From: Isoetes taiwanensis
Lineage: Eukaryota; Streptophyta; Lycopodiopsida; Isoetales; Isoetaceae
NCBI GenBank assembly: GCA_021234155.1
Contig: JAJEKV010000105.1
Span: 496,001-560,000, forward strand
DNA length: 64,000 nucleotides
Direction: 5' to 3'
In this document: in pieces, positions 22,930-33,259 of the stretch
Layout of the letters: every line of letters begins with the position of its first letter
How positions within the stretch are numbered: position 1 is the first letter of the stretch
Translations under genes and position numbers: made by a program
The notes under the pieces: model-generated
Databases searched by the model: none
The model's input: the letters and a program-made list of their open reading frames with translations, nothing else
Told to the model about the DNA's origin: nothing

Positions 22930-25567
22930 CACTTAATTCATTAATTAGAGAAATTTGGAATTCTCGCTTTAGCATGAAATAGGTTAGCTGGTTGCCATAT
23001 AGTGCAAAAAACTACTACCAATTGAGTAAAAGTTGGCGCTTTTTTTGCACAAATTCTCGCAAATGCTTCAGTCTTATTCGAAATATAGTTTTATTGCTAA
23101 TGCAAAGGTTCACCGCGAGTATAACGTAGTAGGAGGAGTGTCAAAACTTCTCGCAAGAAGCGCTTAACGCCGATGTTTCGCAGCTGAAAGGAGACGAAAA
23201 GAATGTGCCTTTATTAAAACCATATGAGAGCATTGTGTTAAAAGAAGGTACCGAGGAGCAAGGATATCACACAAAATTCAAGATTTAAAGCCATGTAATT
23301 GTTACGTAGGATCGCTGGTCGCGATTATTTTAGCATTTAACATATGGTAAAAGATATGGGTAAAGACAAAACCAAAGTTTTCAAACAAAAGTTTTCATTG
23401 AAGGAAGTAATATACAACATAATTACTGATTGAAGGAGATAATTATTCTGATTGTGTTTCGATACTTGATCGTATCACACCCATTTCATTGGCCATGCGA
23501 TGGACATGCTCTCTACCCAATTCCATAGCTTGTGTTGTGTCCATCTCAATATAACTGCGGACCTCGAATCAACACCCATGGCGCTTTGGATCGCCGCAGA
23601 TGTGAATCAGTTCCCATTCTTCACCGCCCAATCGACCGCCCCCGCCTATAAGTTCGTTTTGCAAGAGTTCGCAGCCAGTAGCATTCTCGAGGTGGATGAT
23701 AGAGCTTCTCGCTTCTTGTTGTAATACACGATGCTCCTGTGACCCAAGAACCTCATCTTGGTCAATGACCATGTGTTGTTGGTCCTTCCATGTGCTTTGG
23801 GGTCTGTTTCCATGTGTTCTACGCCCACGTATTCAAACTTATGTTCGCCTTGTCAAAGAAAGGCATGTACCCATCAAGCTTCTCATTAAGTGCATGCAAT
23901 TTTTGGAATGTGGGCTCCAGGGGCTTCTATACCTTTTTCCGTCTCTTCAAGCAAGCGCTTTGTTTCTTGCATTCTCTCTTCGTAGGACTTAGCATCGAGG
24001 TTTTCCAAAATGGAACCCAACTTTGATAGATCCGTGTTTTGGGTGATACCGATGTCGGGTTGAGCCGGATCGTGGTCAACATTCTCTCGCTTCGCTCGTC
24101 CTCAAACCCATCGGCACTTGATTGGCCATCTTATCAAGCGTTTCAAAGAACGCCCTCAGAAACGCACACTTTACCCGAACTTTCGAAAGCCACGCTCTTT
24201 TTGCTTGCATAAGAGCAACACGAAGTCAGTCCCCTAAAAAAGAAATCCGTAGAACACAACCATCACCGGCACCACTGCTCAACAATATGGTAGGCATAGG
24301 AGGTTTTCACCGGCATTTCAATACAAGATCTCCTTCCATTGCCGCCCATTTGAATCTTGGTTTGCCCGTAAAAAGAGTCCGATATTTCTTTTTATCTTCT
24401 CGCGGCATCCTCATTACCCAAGAAGCGGCATTGGAGGCAATGGTGTTGACTTAGGAGCCTTGCCGTGGATATAGGTGAAGCTCCAACTCCTGGTTGCAAA
24501 GTGCTACACGAACATCACTCCTGTTAATGCACATATGACTAATAAAGTACTGATGTTCTTTCACCCTTCTTTTGCTCACCCATCCCATTTCTTCATAGGA
24601 ACCTAAAGATAGGTAGCCACCGCCCTGAATTTGCTTCCCCGATCAACAAGCAATTGGGCAAATTCATCGAGCGCATGATAATGACCAAGTGATAAACTTT
24701 GGCATCCGCCATGGTAGCTATCCTTGTAAATAGATCTGTGTATTTCTTGCAATCCCATACCTTGTTTATCCCTCGGATGTCAATAAATATCAGTGTCGCA
24801 TTCTCTGACACTTGGGAGGAAGTAGGGATGCCATCCTTTGTCACTGCTATGACAATATTTTTCTTTTCCTTTCTTTTTCTAGCCTCTTACCGCTTTAGAA
24901 TATTCCCCGGCTCCAAAAGGCTACGTAGGTTACCTAGTGTATGATCCTTGTTATAGTTAGCCTTCACGCATCAGACGCCAGATCCGATATATCCAAAGAT
25001 TCTTCTCTCTTCGCGAAATCGGGGAAAAGCACGAAGCAATTCCTCCCACCTATCGAAATCCTTTTGCGGCAAAATTTGAGGCATAAGACAAAATTTCGCC
25101 CTCATAAAAGTGAGGGTTCTGATGTCAATTGCCCGTTGTCCGCAATCAAATCTCCGCTATAACCCTCGATCAAGACCTTTAAATAGGTCTTGCCTTCTAT
25201 AATCTCATCGAGGTAAATGTGACAACTCTGCATTCGACATACCTCGTAATGCTTAGCCGTCTTGTTAAAGAAGTCTTTGGATGGCTTGTCCGAAACTCAC
25301 CATGATCATCACCGAAGTTTACGACTCACCCACGCACCAAGAACTTCCATTAACTTCTTTGAAAACCTTCTCATCCATAAAATGAATTGCTTTTCATCCT
25401 TAAGCTCTTGCACTTTCAAGGTGGTCGCTGTAATTTCATGGAAATCCTCTAGTAAGCAATTTCAAGGTCATCAAGATCGCAGGCCGCGAACTTGGCGAGT
25501 AGAAAACAAATAAATACCTTCCAAGTTTGAAGTTTTAGTCATTCCTATAGGTCCTTGTGGAGGGCAA
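22930..25567 (-). repeat. right arm of the 2.65-kb inverted repeat; 5'-truncated inverted copy of the unknown gene
   Basis: The reverse complement matches 8225-10885 from end to end and includes the same coding blocks, for example KSYEERMQETKRLLEETEKG read on the minus strand at about 23990-23930, and DTKDGIPTSSQVSENATLIF-like sequence near 24840. The arm stops abruptly at 25567, so only the 3' part of the gene was copied. Stops interrupt it, and it is most likely untranslated. Confidence 0.9.
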
Positions 25568-26950
25568 CTGCATCAGCTTAATAGTTTCTTGATTTCTTGG
25601 CTAATCCTCGCCATCATCACGCCAAAGGCCATAGCCCCGCATTAATCGCTAGAGACCTGGAAGAAACATAGAATCCGAGCCGTACAACGCCTCAACGACC
25701 CCTTGCTCTTAGACAAAGAAACAAACCGCGGCCAAGCTTTCAATGACACAAACTCAAAACAGGGACGAGGAAAGCAAGAACAAAATGATAAACAAGACTA
25801 AAGCTTAAGCCTCTATAAAGACAAAAAGACCAAAACAAATCACCACCGGATTGAGGCGTAATCCCATTTCCAAGGGTCAGAGAACTTCTTGCTCAATCCA
25901 TAGCGCAATTATACTCTAACCGTTGGTAAGAGCCTAGAAATGGCCGATCCGCACTTGAAAATTGCCGCCGCTGCTTCATACTACCGGAAAGAAGCTCCAA
26001 AGAGTGGCTATGGCGATGAAATCCGCAAAACGTAGAGGATGAACAGCAAAAACTTAGAGAAAAACATGGCATAAAAATAAACAAGGTGCCCATAGCCACG
26101 CTTTGGCTAAATGGGCCGGATGATCGACCACCACTTACAGCACCAGCCGCTTTTTAGCAAATACCAAGATATGCTAGGCATATGTCGATATACCCTTGGC
26201 GCCCACATACCCACATAAACGAGGGTTTGCCCCCCTAGGGGCAACCCAAAAACAGTGTTGTAGGCTTTCTACTATATTTCATTTCCTTTTCTTTGTGAAG
26301 AAGGACAATGGATAAGGTTTATTTAGAGAAGATATTAACTGGCAACCTTTTCTCAGAGAACTAAAGTTTTAAGAAAAAGGTAGAGCCAATTGTTCCTACT
26401 TGTCATGAAAATATCAATGGTAGTTGGTGGTCTTTATCAATAGTACCAATCAACATTAGCAAGTTGCTCAATGAGACAAAAGCCAAAGCACACTATCATA
26501 AGAAATGCATCTATATCTAGAATTTGTATGTGCCTTTATTATCACGAGGAAGAAGAAAAGCAACAAATTATCTTTAAGATATTCGAGAATCCAAAGTGCT
26601 AGCCTCGAAACAGTGTCAAGCTATCACTTTAGCTATCAATTGTCTATTGTATTATGTGCATCAACAACATAGGTCATAAATTATATATAGTAGTTAAAAA
26701 GTGATAAGACCCCTCCATGCATGGTGCATACAACTTTGTTGGGTCTCAGACTAAACATACAAGGGGGTAGTAGGGAAGTAGTAGGGAAGAGAGCTGCCTA
26801 CATAGTGGTATATGGTATGGGAATCATAGTGATATATGGTATGGTTTATAAGAAACAGGATAGAATGGATTTGGATTTTTTTTTTGTTCTTATTGAAGTG
26901 GGCTAGCGTGCTAGCACTATCACTTAACGTAGACGTTAAAATTCCATCAT
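25568..26950. other. intergenic with one GC-rich foldback
   Basis: No supported gene. A hairpin at 26223-26247 (gggtttgcccc/ggggcaaccc around ctag) stands out from AT-rich flanks. At about 26805-26843 the phrase gtatatggtatgg is repeated. Confidence 0.5.
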
Positions 26951-26962
26951 CATCACTATTAC

Positions 26963-28252
26963 TTAAGTTGGTGCTCTAGGACGAGGAGGCAGAAGCAAAT
27001 TCTGGGAAAATCCGAGGGTGCCATTATTGGGGGCACCAGAAATACCAAGGATGGAAACCATCATATTATAGATTTCAACGTTCAAAAAGGAATCGACCTT
27101 GCGATTCTTTTTGAAACGAGGCCCAGAGGCAAAGAATATGGAGCGCATGGAAAAGTAAGCGTTATCGTAGCCATGGCTACCAGCGCAGGCCTTGGTGGCA
27201 CCAGATCGGGTGAGTTCGACGTTGTAGCCCTCTGCAACCAATCCGACAATGGGGGCGATCCGGGCGCTGTCGGAGTAGTGGAGCCGATCCGGCAGATCCT
27301 CCTTCAAGTACACCTTCAAATGATCTCCGTTTTCGACCTTTCCGCTGCCCAGCGCCGCTGTTATATTTGCATACACATCCTTCGCATCATACCCGGCCGG
27401 CGGCCACACTGTAAACAGCGGCGTCCACATATCAAACCAGCTCTCCTGCAGCTCAACCCACGGATTAAAATCTTCGATGTAAATCGTCTTCTCGTCGCAG
27501 ATTCCCACCATCCCATGATCGCCCACAAGAATCACATTCGCATTCTTGCCCATTTTTCTTGCCTCCAGCCCATCTAGCAGCCGCCCAATCACCCGATCAA
27601 CATGTGCAACAGCTTCTGTAATCTTCAGATCATCAGGGCCGACCTTGTGGCCCTGCGAATCTGGATCGCTCAGATAAAGGGCGACGAAATCAGGGCGCTC
27701 AGAAACTGGCAGATCGATGAGGGATAAAACGTAATCCACCCGATCTTCGAATGGCGTGGACTTGTTATATTTGGGGCAGTATGTAGCAGGGCAAGTCCAT
27801 CCATTTTTTTTAACCTCTGATCCAGGCCAATATATTGTGGCGGATATAAGCCCATGCTTGGCTGCAGTCTGCCAGATCGGTTCTCCCAGCCACCATTTTG
27901 GGTCCACATTTCCGACACTGAAATTATCCCCATCCCCATCTCTGAAGTAATTCGCCACAATCCCATGCCATGGCGGATGTAATCCGGTGGCTATGGAGTA
28001 GTGATTTGGGAATGTCATGGTCGGAAACACAGGAATTAGACCAGGAAATGCTTCCACTCCATTTTGCCTTATCCTCTCGATGTTTGGGGTCGCAACCTTC
28101 CATTGATAGCCGTATCTGAATCCGTCGCTGGATATCAGAATTAGAAGCGGCTTTTCTTTGTGCAGATTGGATTGATCTGCTGTAACAGAGGATGTAGAAC
28201 AGAGGAAGAGTAGAAACAGGGCTATCAGACTATGCGTAACCCCCATAGCCAT
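26963..28252 (-). CDS. nucleotide pyrophosphatase/phosphodiesterase (NPP family), secreted
   Basis: An intact, intronless 429-residue protein of the alkaline phosphatase superfamily that hydrolyses nucleotide pyrophosphate or phosphodiester bonds. Residues 1-25 form a signal peptide (LIALFLLFLCSTSSVTA), so it acts in the apoplast, vacuole or secretory path. The metal-site residues of the family are all present: Asp43 (ISSDGFR), nucleophile Thr80 in PTMTFPNHYS, Asp198 and His202 in PDSQGH, Asp245/His246 in GDHGM, and His360 in GSHGYDN. The substrate-site Asn83 is also present. Plant homologues are about 450-500 residues. This one lacks an N-terminal cytosolic and membrane-anchor extension. The start at 28252 is chosen because it begins the signal peptide. 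It has no internal lesions and is one of three intact genes in the window. Substrate (ADP-glucose, ATP, NAD) cannot be told from sequence. Confidence 0.93.
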   Translation of the reverse strand: MAMGVTHSLIALFLLFLCSTSSVTADQSNLHKEKPLLILISSDGFRYGYQWKVATPNIERIRQNGVEAFPGLIPVFPTMTFPNHYSIATGLHPPWHGIVANYFRDGDGDNFSVGNVDPKWWLGEPIWQTAAKHGLISATIYWPGSEVKKNGWTCPATYCPKYNKSTPFEDRVDYVLSLIDLPVSERPDFVALYLSDPDSQGHKVGPDDLKITEAVAHVDRVIGRLLDGLEARKMGKNANVILVGDHGMVGICDEKTIYIEDFNPWVELQESWFDMWTPLFTVWPPAGYDAKDVYANITAALGSGKVENGDHLKVYLKEDLPDRLHYSDSARIAPIVGLVAEGYNVELTRSGATKACAGSHGYDNAYFSMRSIFFASGPRFKKNRKVDSFLNVEIYNMMVSILGISGAPNNGTLGFSQNLLLPPRPRAPT

Positions 28253-28292
28253 TTCTTTCCGCCCTGGTTTTGAACCCTATCTCATTGCCATT

Positions 28293-28300
28293 CTTATAGG
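28293..28300 (-). promoter_or_regulatory. candidate TATA box of the phosphodiesterase gene
   Basis: The reverse strand reads CTATAAGA about 42 bp before the ATG. That would leave a very short leader, so the assignment is tentative. Confidence 0.3.
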
Positions 28301-28634
28301 CTAAGATAAGTCTTACTGCTTCAAAAGATTGAATGTAGGCCTACCATTGTAATTCTCCGAATTGGTGGAACTTTGAATGGCCAAGAACTTCAGTTCAAAG
28401 CTATTAAGACTTATCTATTTGCGCACGTGTTTTATATTGTGGGCCTTGTTACAAATGTGGCCTTCCAGCATTTGCATTTGGTAGTTTGAGGAATGAATTT
28501 TCAATAGAATAATATATGTTAATTATAAATATGGAAAAGACGGCTGGGTACAATCCACCCTGCCGTCCAGTAATATCGCGACATGTGTTAATAATTCCTT
28601 TTTCTGAAAATCGTGGCAAAACGATTTCCGTCTT

Positions 28635-28768
28635 CCCATTATTCTATTTTTTTTACCTGCTCTTCACGCCACCACGTCTATCTGCCATTCTACATCCTTT
28701 ACCCTCGATACTGTTTTTTCTACCCATTATTCTAATTTTTTTTTACCTGCTATTCACGCCACCACGTC
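28635..28768. repeat. two-copy direct repeat, 44-46 bp
   Basis: 28635-28678 and 28723-28768 share cccattattcta, a T run, acctgct.ttcacgccacc and acgtc, with an 88-bp period. The second copy abuts the palindrome at 28780. Confidence 0.8.
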
Positions 28769-28779
28769 GCGCGTAGGGC

Positions 28780-28872
28780 AAAGGCCTCCTGGCCAGTCAA
28801 GCTGGCCGACGTACCTCCGCACTCTGCACGTCGGCCATCTTTCCCGGCCAGACAACAGGCCAGGGGGCCTTT
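28780..28872. repeat. 93-bp nested palindrome
   Basis: The outer stem is aaaggcctcctggcc (28780-28794) with ggccagggggccttt (28858-28872), one mismatch in 15. The inner stem is tggccgacgt (28803-28812) with acgtcggcca (28828-28837), perfect over 10 bp. GC content is far above the flanks. It is followed by two copies of gcagcgcagt.g at about 28908-28930. It resembles a hairpin end of a Helitron-like or foldback element. Confidence 0.8.
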
Positions 28873-28930
28873 CTCTTCTTATTTATGAAATTTACTGCAG
28901 CGCAGTAGAAATTTAGTGCAGCGCAGTGGG

Positions 28931-29700
28931 AACATTTCTTCTGTTCGACTTGTTTTCTAGTTTGAAGTGTGATTATTCGAGATAGTGTGAAGAATTCTTA
29001 GTGTCGAAGATGCCTAGTTTGAAAGTGTTCTGTGGGTCATGCATGCATTCTATGCAAGAATGGTACACCATGGACTTACGTTTCCCTAGCTAGGCACCAT
29101 TATTTCTTAAGGGTGGGTTATTGAGCTCATCCACCACCGAGAGAGGAGCCAGTGACATGATAGCAAGAAGAGAGTTAAAACATTGTGTACTATGGTAGCA
29201 AGGGACAATAGCCTTTAAACAATGGCACTGTTGGGTAAGTTAGTCAAAAAATAAATAATGGTTAGAACCTTTAATACATTGGTTAAAGGAGGCCACCGTT
29301 CGAATCACTAAATAACATTAAAAAAAGGGATATCGTCGCCCAGTATCCCTGAGAAATATTATAACGTAACGGACGGTACAGAGGCCGACGAGTAACAAAC
29401 CCGACATCGAGCCCAAGAAAACAGACCGACGAGCAATAAGAGGAAATTCTTGAAATTGTCCCTTTATTGCCTTCACATGAATTTTGGACAATAAATTGAT
29501 CCTCCAGCGGACCTGGACCTCTTTATAGTTTGCGGTAAGCCCCCAAGTATATGTTGTGGATTCTTAAAGCAGCCATAAAAAGGTTGGTTCTTAACTTCTT
29601 GCACTTCATATGGAAATGTTTATTTCGTATCTTATCGGCTCAACAGGGAGCAATTTTCTTTGCAACAATGGCTTGTCACAATTTGTTCAAACCAGGACCT
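28931..29700. other. intergenic, nothing recognised
   Basis: AT-rich, with no ORF of note and no splice-supported exon. Confidence 0.5.
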
Positions 29701-29715
29701 CTCGTCGAGAAGAGG

Positions 29716-29802
29716 AGGTTAACCTCCTCCTCGAAGGGGTTATGCAAGGCCGGTAGGCCGAGAGGGTTAGTTTGCATACCCCTGAGAGGAGGAGGTTGAC
29801 CT
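29716..29802. repeat. 87-bp inverted repeat (foldback)
   Basis: Arm 29716-29747 (aggttaacctcctcctcgaa then ggggttatgcaa) pairs with arm 29772-29802 (ttgcatacccct then gagaggaggaggttgacct). There are few mismatches, and a 24-base loop contains its own ggccggtaggcc. The left arm is also self-complementary (gaggaggttaacctcctc). Confidence 0.8.
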
Positions 29803-30118
29803 CCCTTAACCACATGCCCGAGCAGATTAAATGGCTATTTTCAGAGGAAAATTGCCCAGAGGCTAGAATTAGTGATTCCGAAACAAGAAATCTGGATTCC
29901 GGAAGTGGATATGGAAGAATTTGGCATTCCAGTACTTAATGTCATTTCTGCACGCACTCGAGACAGACCTTCTATCATTTCTGCATGCACTCGAATTAAA
30001 CACAGACTGATTTTCGAGCAGATAAGAAGAAGACTGCCAATTAAACACGTTTTTTCTGCTGCCGGACTCTGTTGTGGATTGCTAAAAGTTAAACCAACAC
30101 ATTTGGGGTCCATACCAA

Positions 30119-30691
30119 ATGGGTGCCCACAGAAAAAAAAATCCCTCACCGGAGCAATATGGGGCTTCATTTCATGCATTTCCAATCCAGCTCTGTTCTT
30201 CTGGCATGAGAGTGGATGGATTGGCGGTGGCCATAGCCGGCAATTCCATTTGCTCTTTTCTGTGCCATGACCGATTTATGATAAACTCCGGCATTTCCGT
30301 GGATGGAATTTGTGAAGCAAGACCCCAAAAATTCTTAGACCGGATCACCGATGAATGGGAGTTGAAGATCGAAAGTGCCCATCATTTGGAGAAGCGGCAT
30401 TCACATGAGAAAAAATACGCGGATCTCCAAATTTCCGGCGGCCCAAAGATCCAAAGGCTTAAGCAAAGGGCAAGTGCCGAAGCAAGATTCGTGAAGAATC
30501 TGGCCATGGTCGCCTTGGTCGATCTCCATAGCTTGCAAATGAGAACTCATCGCAATGTAATATTCCATGATTATGGCATATTCGGGAAATGCATCAATAA
30601 TCACCAATCTACTTATTTAAAAAGTTTCGGGTGTCTTGGCGATTTTTTCCATACATTTGCGGAAAAATGTATTTCCGGCCAAAACCTGTGA
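30119..30691 (+). CDS. uncharacterised ORF, doubtful
   Basis: 190 codons, open throughout, with segments such as DRITDEWELKIESAHHLEKR and AEARFVKNLAMVALVDLHSL. I recognise no domain, signal peptide or partner. It may be the decayed exon of an unknown gene. Open length alone is weak support in this DNA. An overlapping 132-codon frame starts at 29872. Confidence 0.2.
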   Translation: MGAHRKKNPSPEQYGASFHAFPIQLCSSGMRVDGLAVAIAGNSICSFLCHDRFMINSGISVDGICEARPQKFLDRITDEWELKIESAHHLEKRHSHEKKYADLQISGGPKIQRLKQRASAEARFVKNLAMVALVDLHSLQMRTHRNVIFHDYGIFGKCINNHQSTYLKSFGCLGDFFHTFAEKCISGQNL

Positions 30692-32200
30692 TTCACCCGA
30701 CGCTGCCCCTTTCCGCCGAAATAATCATATGAATTAATGATAATGAAAGCAAGCTTGGATGAACAGACTATAATCGTGGGCGGTGATCTCGGTGTGGCGG
30801 TGGATCCGCTTTGATGATGGATGCACGAATCGGGCTTGTTTCATCGATAATTTTTTCCATTCATCGCCGACGCCGGCGAGTAACGCTAGCATCCTAAATC
30901 CTCCCGACAAGCTCGAAGAAGTTCTTATCTCTTGCATTGGGCTCTTTCTTACTTACGTTTTTGGGCTTATTCTTTCTTCAGATCTCAAGCACCGCCATAG
31001 CTAGCTGCTCCGCAGAATCAAGATTAGAACAAATGTGGTTGCCGGTTGTTCAATCAAGGATCGCCATTTTTTTGTGAATAGGTACCGATTCCCCAGAGAT
31101 AATTTTTGAGGCTATGGCACATGACGGTGGCATCTTCTTTTCTTTCGAATAAGCCAATCGCCTTCTATTCCACCCTATTTCTTTTTTTCAACGGCACCTA
31201 CTTTTTGCTTTGTGCTTATCTATCCATTTCGTTTTTCCGGTAAGCAATAGCGGACCCATCTGGTTGCTATCCATTCTAATCCATTCCGTGTATTACAAGT
31301 TTCTATTTGGTCCGCGATGTTTTCTTTTTTGATGCGCAGTTTGTCTCAGCATCGGGATTCAAATATGAGGATTCACTAATCCCAGCAAAGCTCGACTTCA
31401 TCCTCGAGAGAGTTTTAGACATTAGCTCATGCAACTTGAAGTTTTTTTGAATAAACATCACGCATGCTTTGATTCTGAAAGTTTTATTTGGCAAAGAAAA
31501 ACCCGGATAACAGTGGAGCTTGAGGTTTGACATGCGTAAGTTTGCATTTTCTTTAGAGTTGAATCTTGTCAGTAAATTATTGCCTTACGTTAACTGTCTC
31601 TTTTTCTTCGTGCACTAAAACAGAGGATCTATGAACACGTTTACAAATAGAAGGATAGGGTGCACTTTTACTTCTCCATCTTCAACTTCTTCAAATGAGG
31701 TTGCTAGGGCGCATCTTCGGATACATGCTAATCTAAATCTATGTATACCCCTCGGTTTAATGTTTTGAATTTAATGTTATTGTTTTTCACAAATGGTTAT
31801 AATAAAGGTGAGCATAGCATATTATGCACGTCTGCAGGATGTGAGCATCAAACATAAGAGCCTTCTTACTTTTTATTTTCAGTTTTGCAATTATTTTCCA
31901 TCACCCTAACTCCGTTGTTAAAATTTGTGTGTTGTTGTAGGAGAGATCTGCAGAGAATTTTATGTTTTAGGCCATGTTATCCGCAAGTAATGAGTCCCCG
32001 GCCGCAATCTAGCTTTTTGTGGAGGCAGTGGTACCTGGTGCATCATTTCATTACCTTTAAGATTGTTTTATTTGTTTCCAATTCATTTGATATATGTAAT
32101 CGTTAAACTCGGTTAATCGCTTGTGAACGAAAAAAGTTTAATGATTGCATATCGCCTTCTTCTTGATTGCAGGAGGTTTCATTTGCTTTAAGATAAGCTA
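30692..32200. other. intergenic, nothing recognised
   Basis: AT-rich DNA with short ORFs that share no motif. No repeat of note. Confidence 0.45.
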
Positions 32201-32204
32201 GCTT

Positions 32205-32332
32205 TTGGAAGGTCCATTACACAAAGCAAGAAGAGCTATTGATCAGAAGATGATGCCAATTTATGCCTCTCATTCACAAGAATTCAGAATTGTTTTAGAT
32301 GTCCATAACATTACTACAAAGGCATTCTTAGG
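32205..32332 (+). other. possible stray exon
   Basis: The frame reads GPLHKARRAIDQKMMPIYAS then QEFRIVLDVHNITTKAF and ends at G|GTGAGG, a good splice donor. An acceptor (ttgattgcag) lies at about 32172. I do not know the family and found no matching neighbouring exons. Confidence 0.25.
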
Positions 32333-33053
32333 TGAGGTTTTTTGGATCTTGGCTTTCCTTGGTTCAATTTCTGCTTTGCTGGTTTTCTTATGGGTTTTGA
32401 ATTATTTTGGTTGTAGTGAAGGGTTGTGCAGCCAAAATCCTGCAAGCAAGCTGAGAGTTTCTATAGAAAGCTTTTACTTGATTTTATTTCTTGAAGCATA
32501 AGATATTAAAATACCACCAGTGCAGAAGTGTTGTTTAGATAGGAAAACTCAAAATATGGAATGCCAACTCTGTTATACTGTTTTTTAGAGATCTGTGTTT
32601 TAATCTTCCTCATTTATGTTTTTTGTTATCTAGGTGCAGCATGATGTTATCGACATTTTAAGTTAGCCTCTACGGGTGGAACAAAGCCCATGGCACTGAG
32701 AAAGATGATAAGGAGACTAGAAATTTAGTCTGTAGATAGTAGAGATAGATAATGTTAGCCTTAGGCTTACATTTTTGGATATCTAAGAAGAAAGTTGTAT
32801 AGCATCTGGCAGCAAAGTACAAGTATGTCAAGTCTGTGATTTACAATAGACATGTAAGTTTCAAAAAAATTAACAAGTCGTACAACCTTCCTATAAAATT
32901 CCAAGTTCGATTAAAAATAGAGGCACACGTGGGTTTGCAGAGTCAAGCAAAAAGTTATCTTTATCTTCCGTTATCAAACAGAGTGTTTTGTCTTCTCTCC
33001 AGTTGTCTTCTCTCCAGTTTGAGCAACATGGAACCTTGCTTATTTAAATTTCG

Positions 33054-33254
33054 ATGGTAACTACAGGCATAAGTCTTTGGTTGTGCTGCCTCTTAGTCTT
33101 AATTTTCTCAGTTGTAGGAACGCAAACCACCCATAAATCTCATCCCTCTCATCTTAGATATGGTACGCCCTTTTCAATAAAGCATAATAGAGGACGGGGG
33201 AGTTTCAAAGTAAAGCATTTTCATCCTGTAGCAAATAATGTTATAACGGGTTGA
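33054..33254 (+). CDS. possible small secreted peptide precursor
   Basis: 66 codons. Residues 1-23 look like a signal peptide (LWLCCLLVLIFSVVGTQ), followed by a basic, His-rich tail ending FKVKHFHPVANNVITG. It does not match CLE, CEP, IDA, RGF or PSY end motifs that I know. A tandem tgtcttctctccagt repeat lies just upstream (about 32990-33018). It could equally be a chance ORF. Confidence 0.25.
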   Translation: MVTTGISLWLCCLLVLIFSVVGTQTTHKSHPSHLRYGTPFSIKHNRGRGSFKVKHFHPVANNVITG

Positions 33255-33259
33255 TTTTA

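Noticed and set aside
27173-27577. 134-codon plus ORF inside the phosphodiesterase
   Set aside because: Antisense shadow. The minus frame has all catalytic residues.
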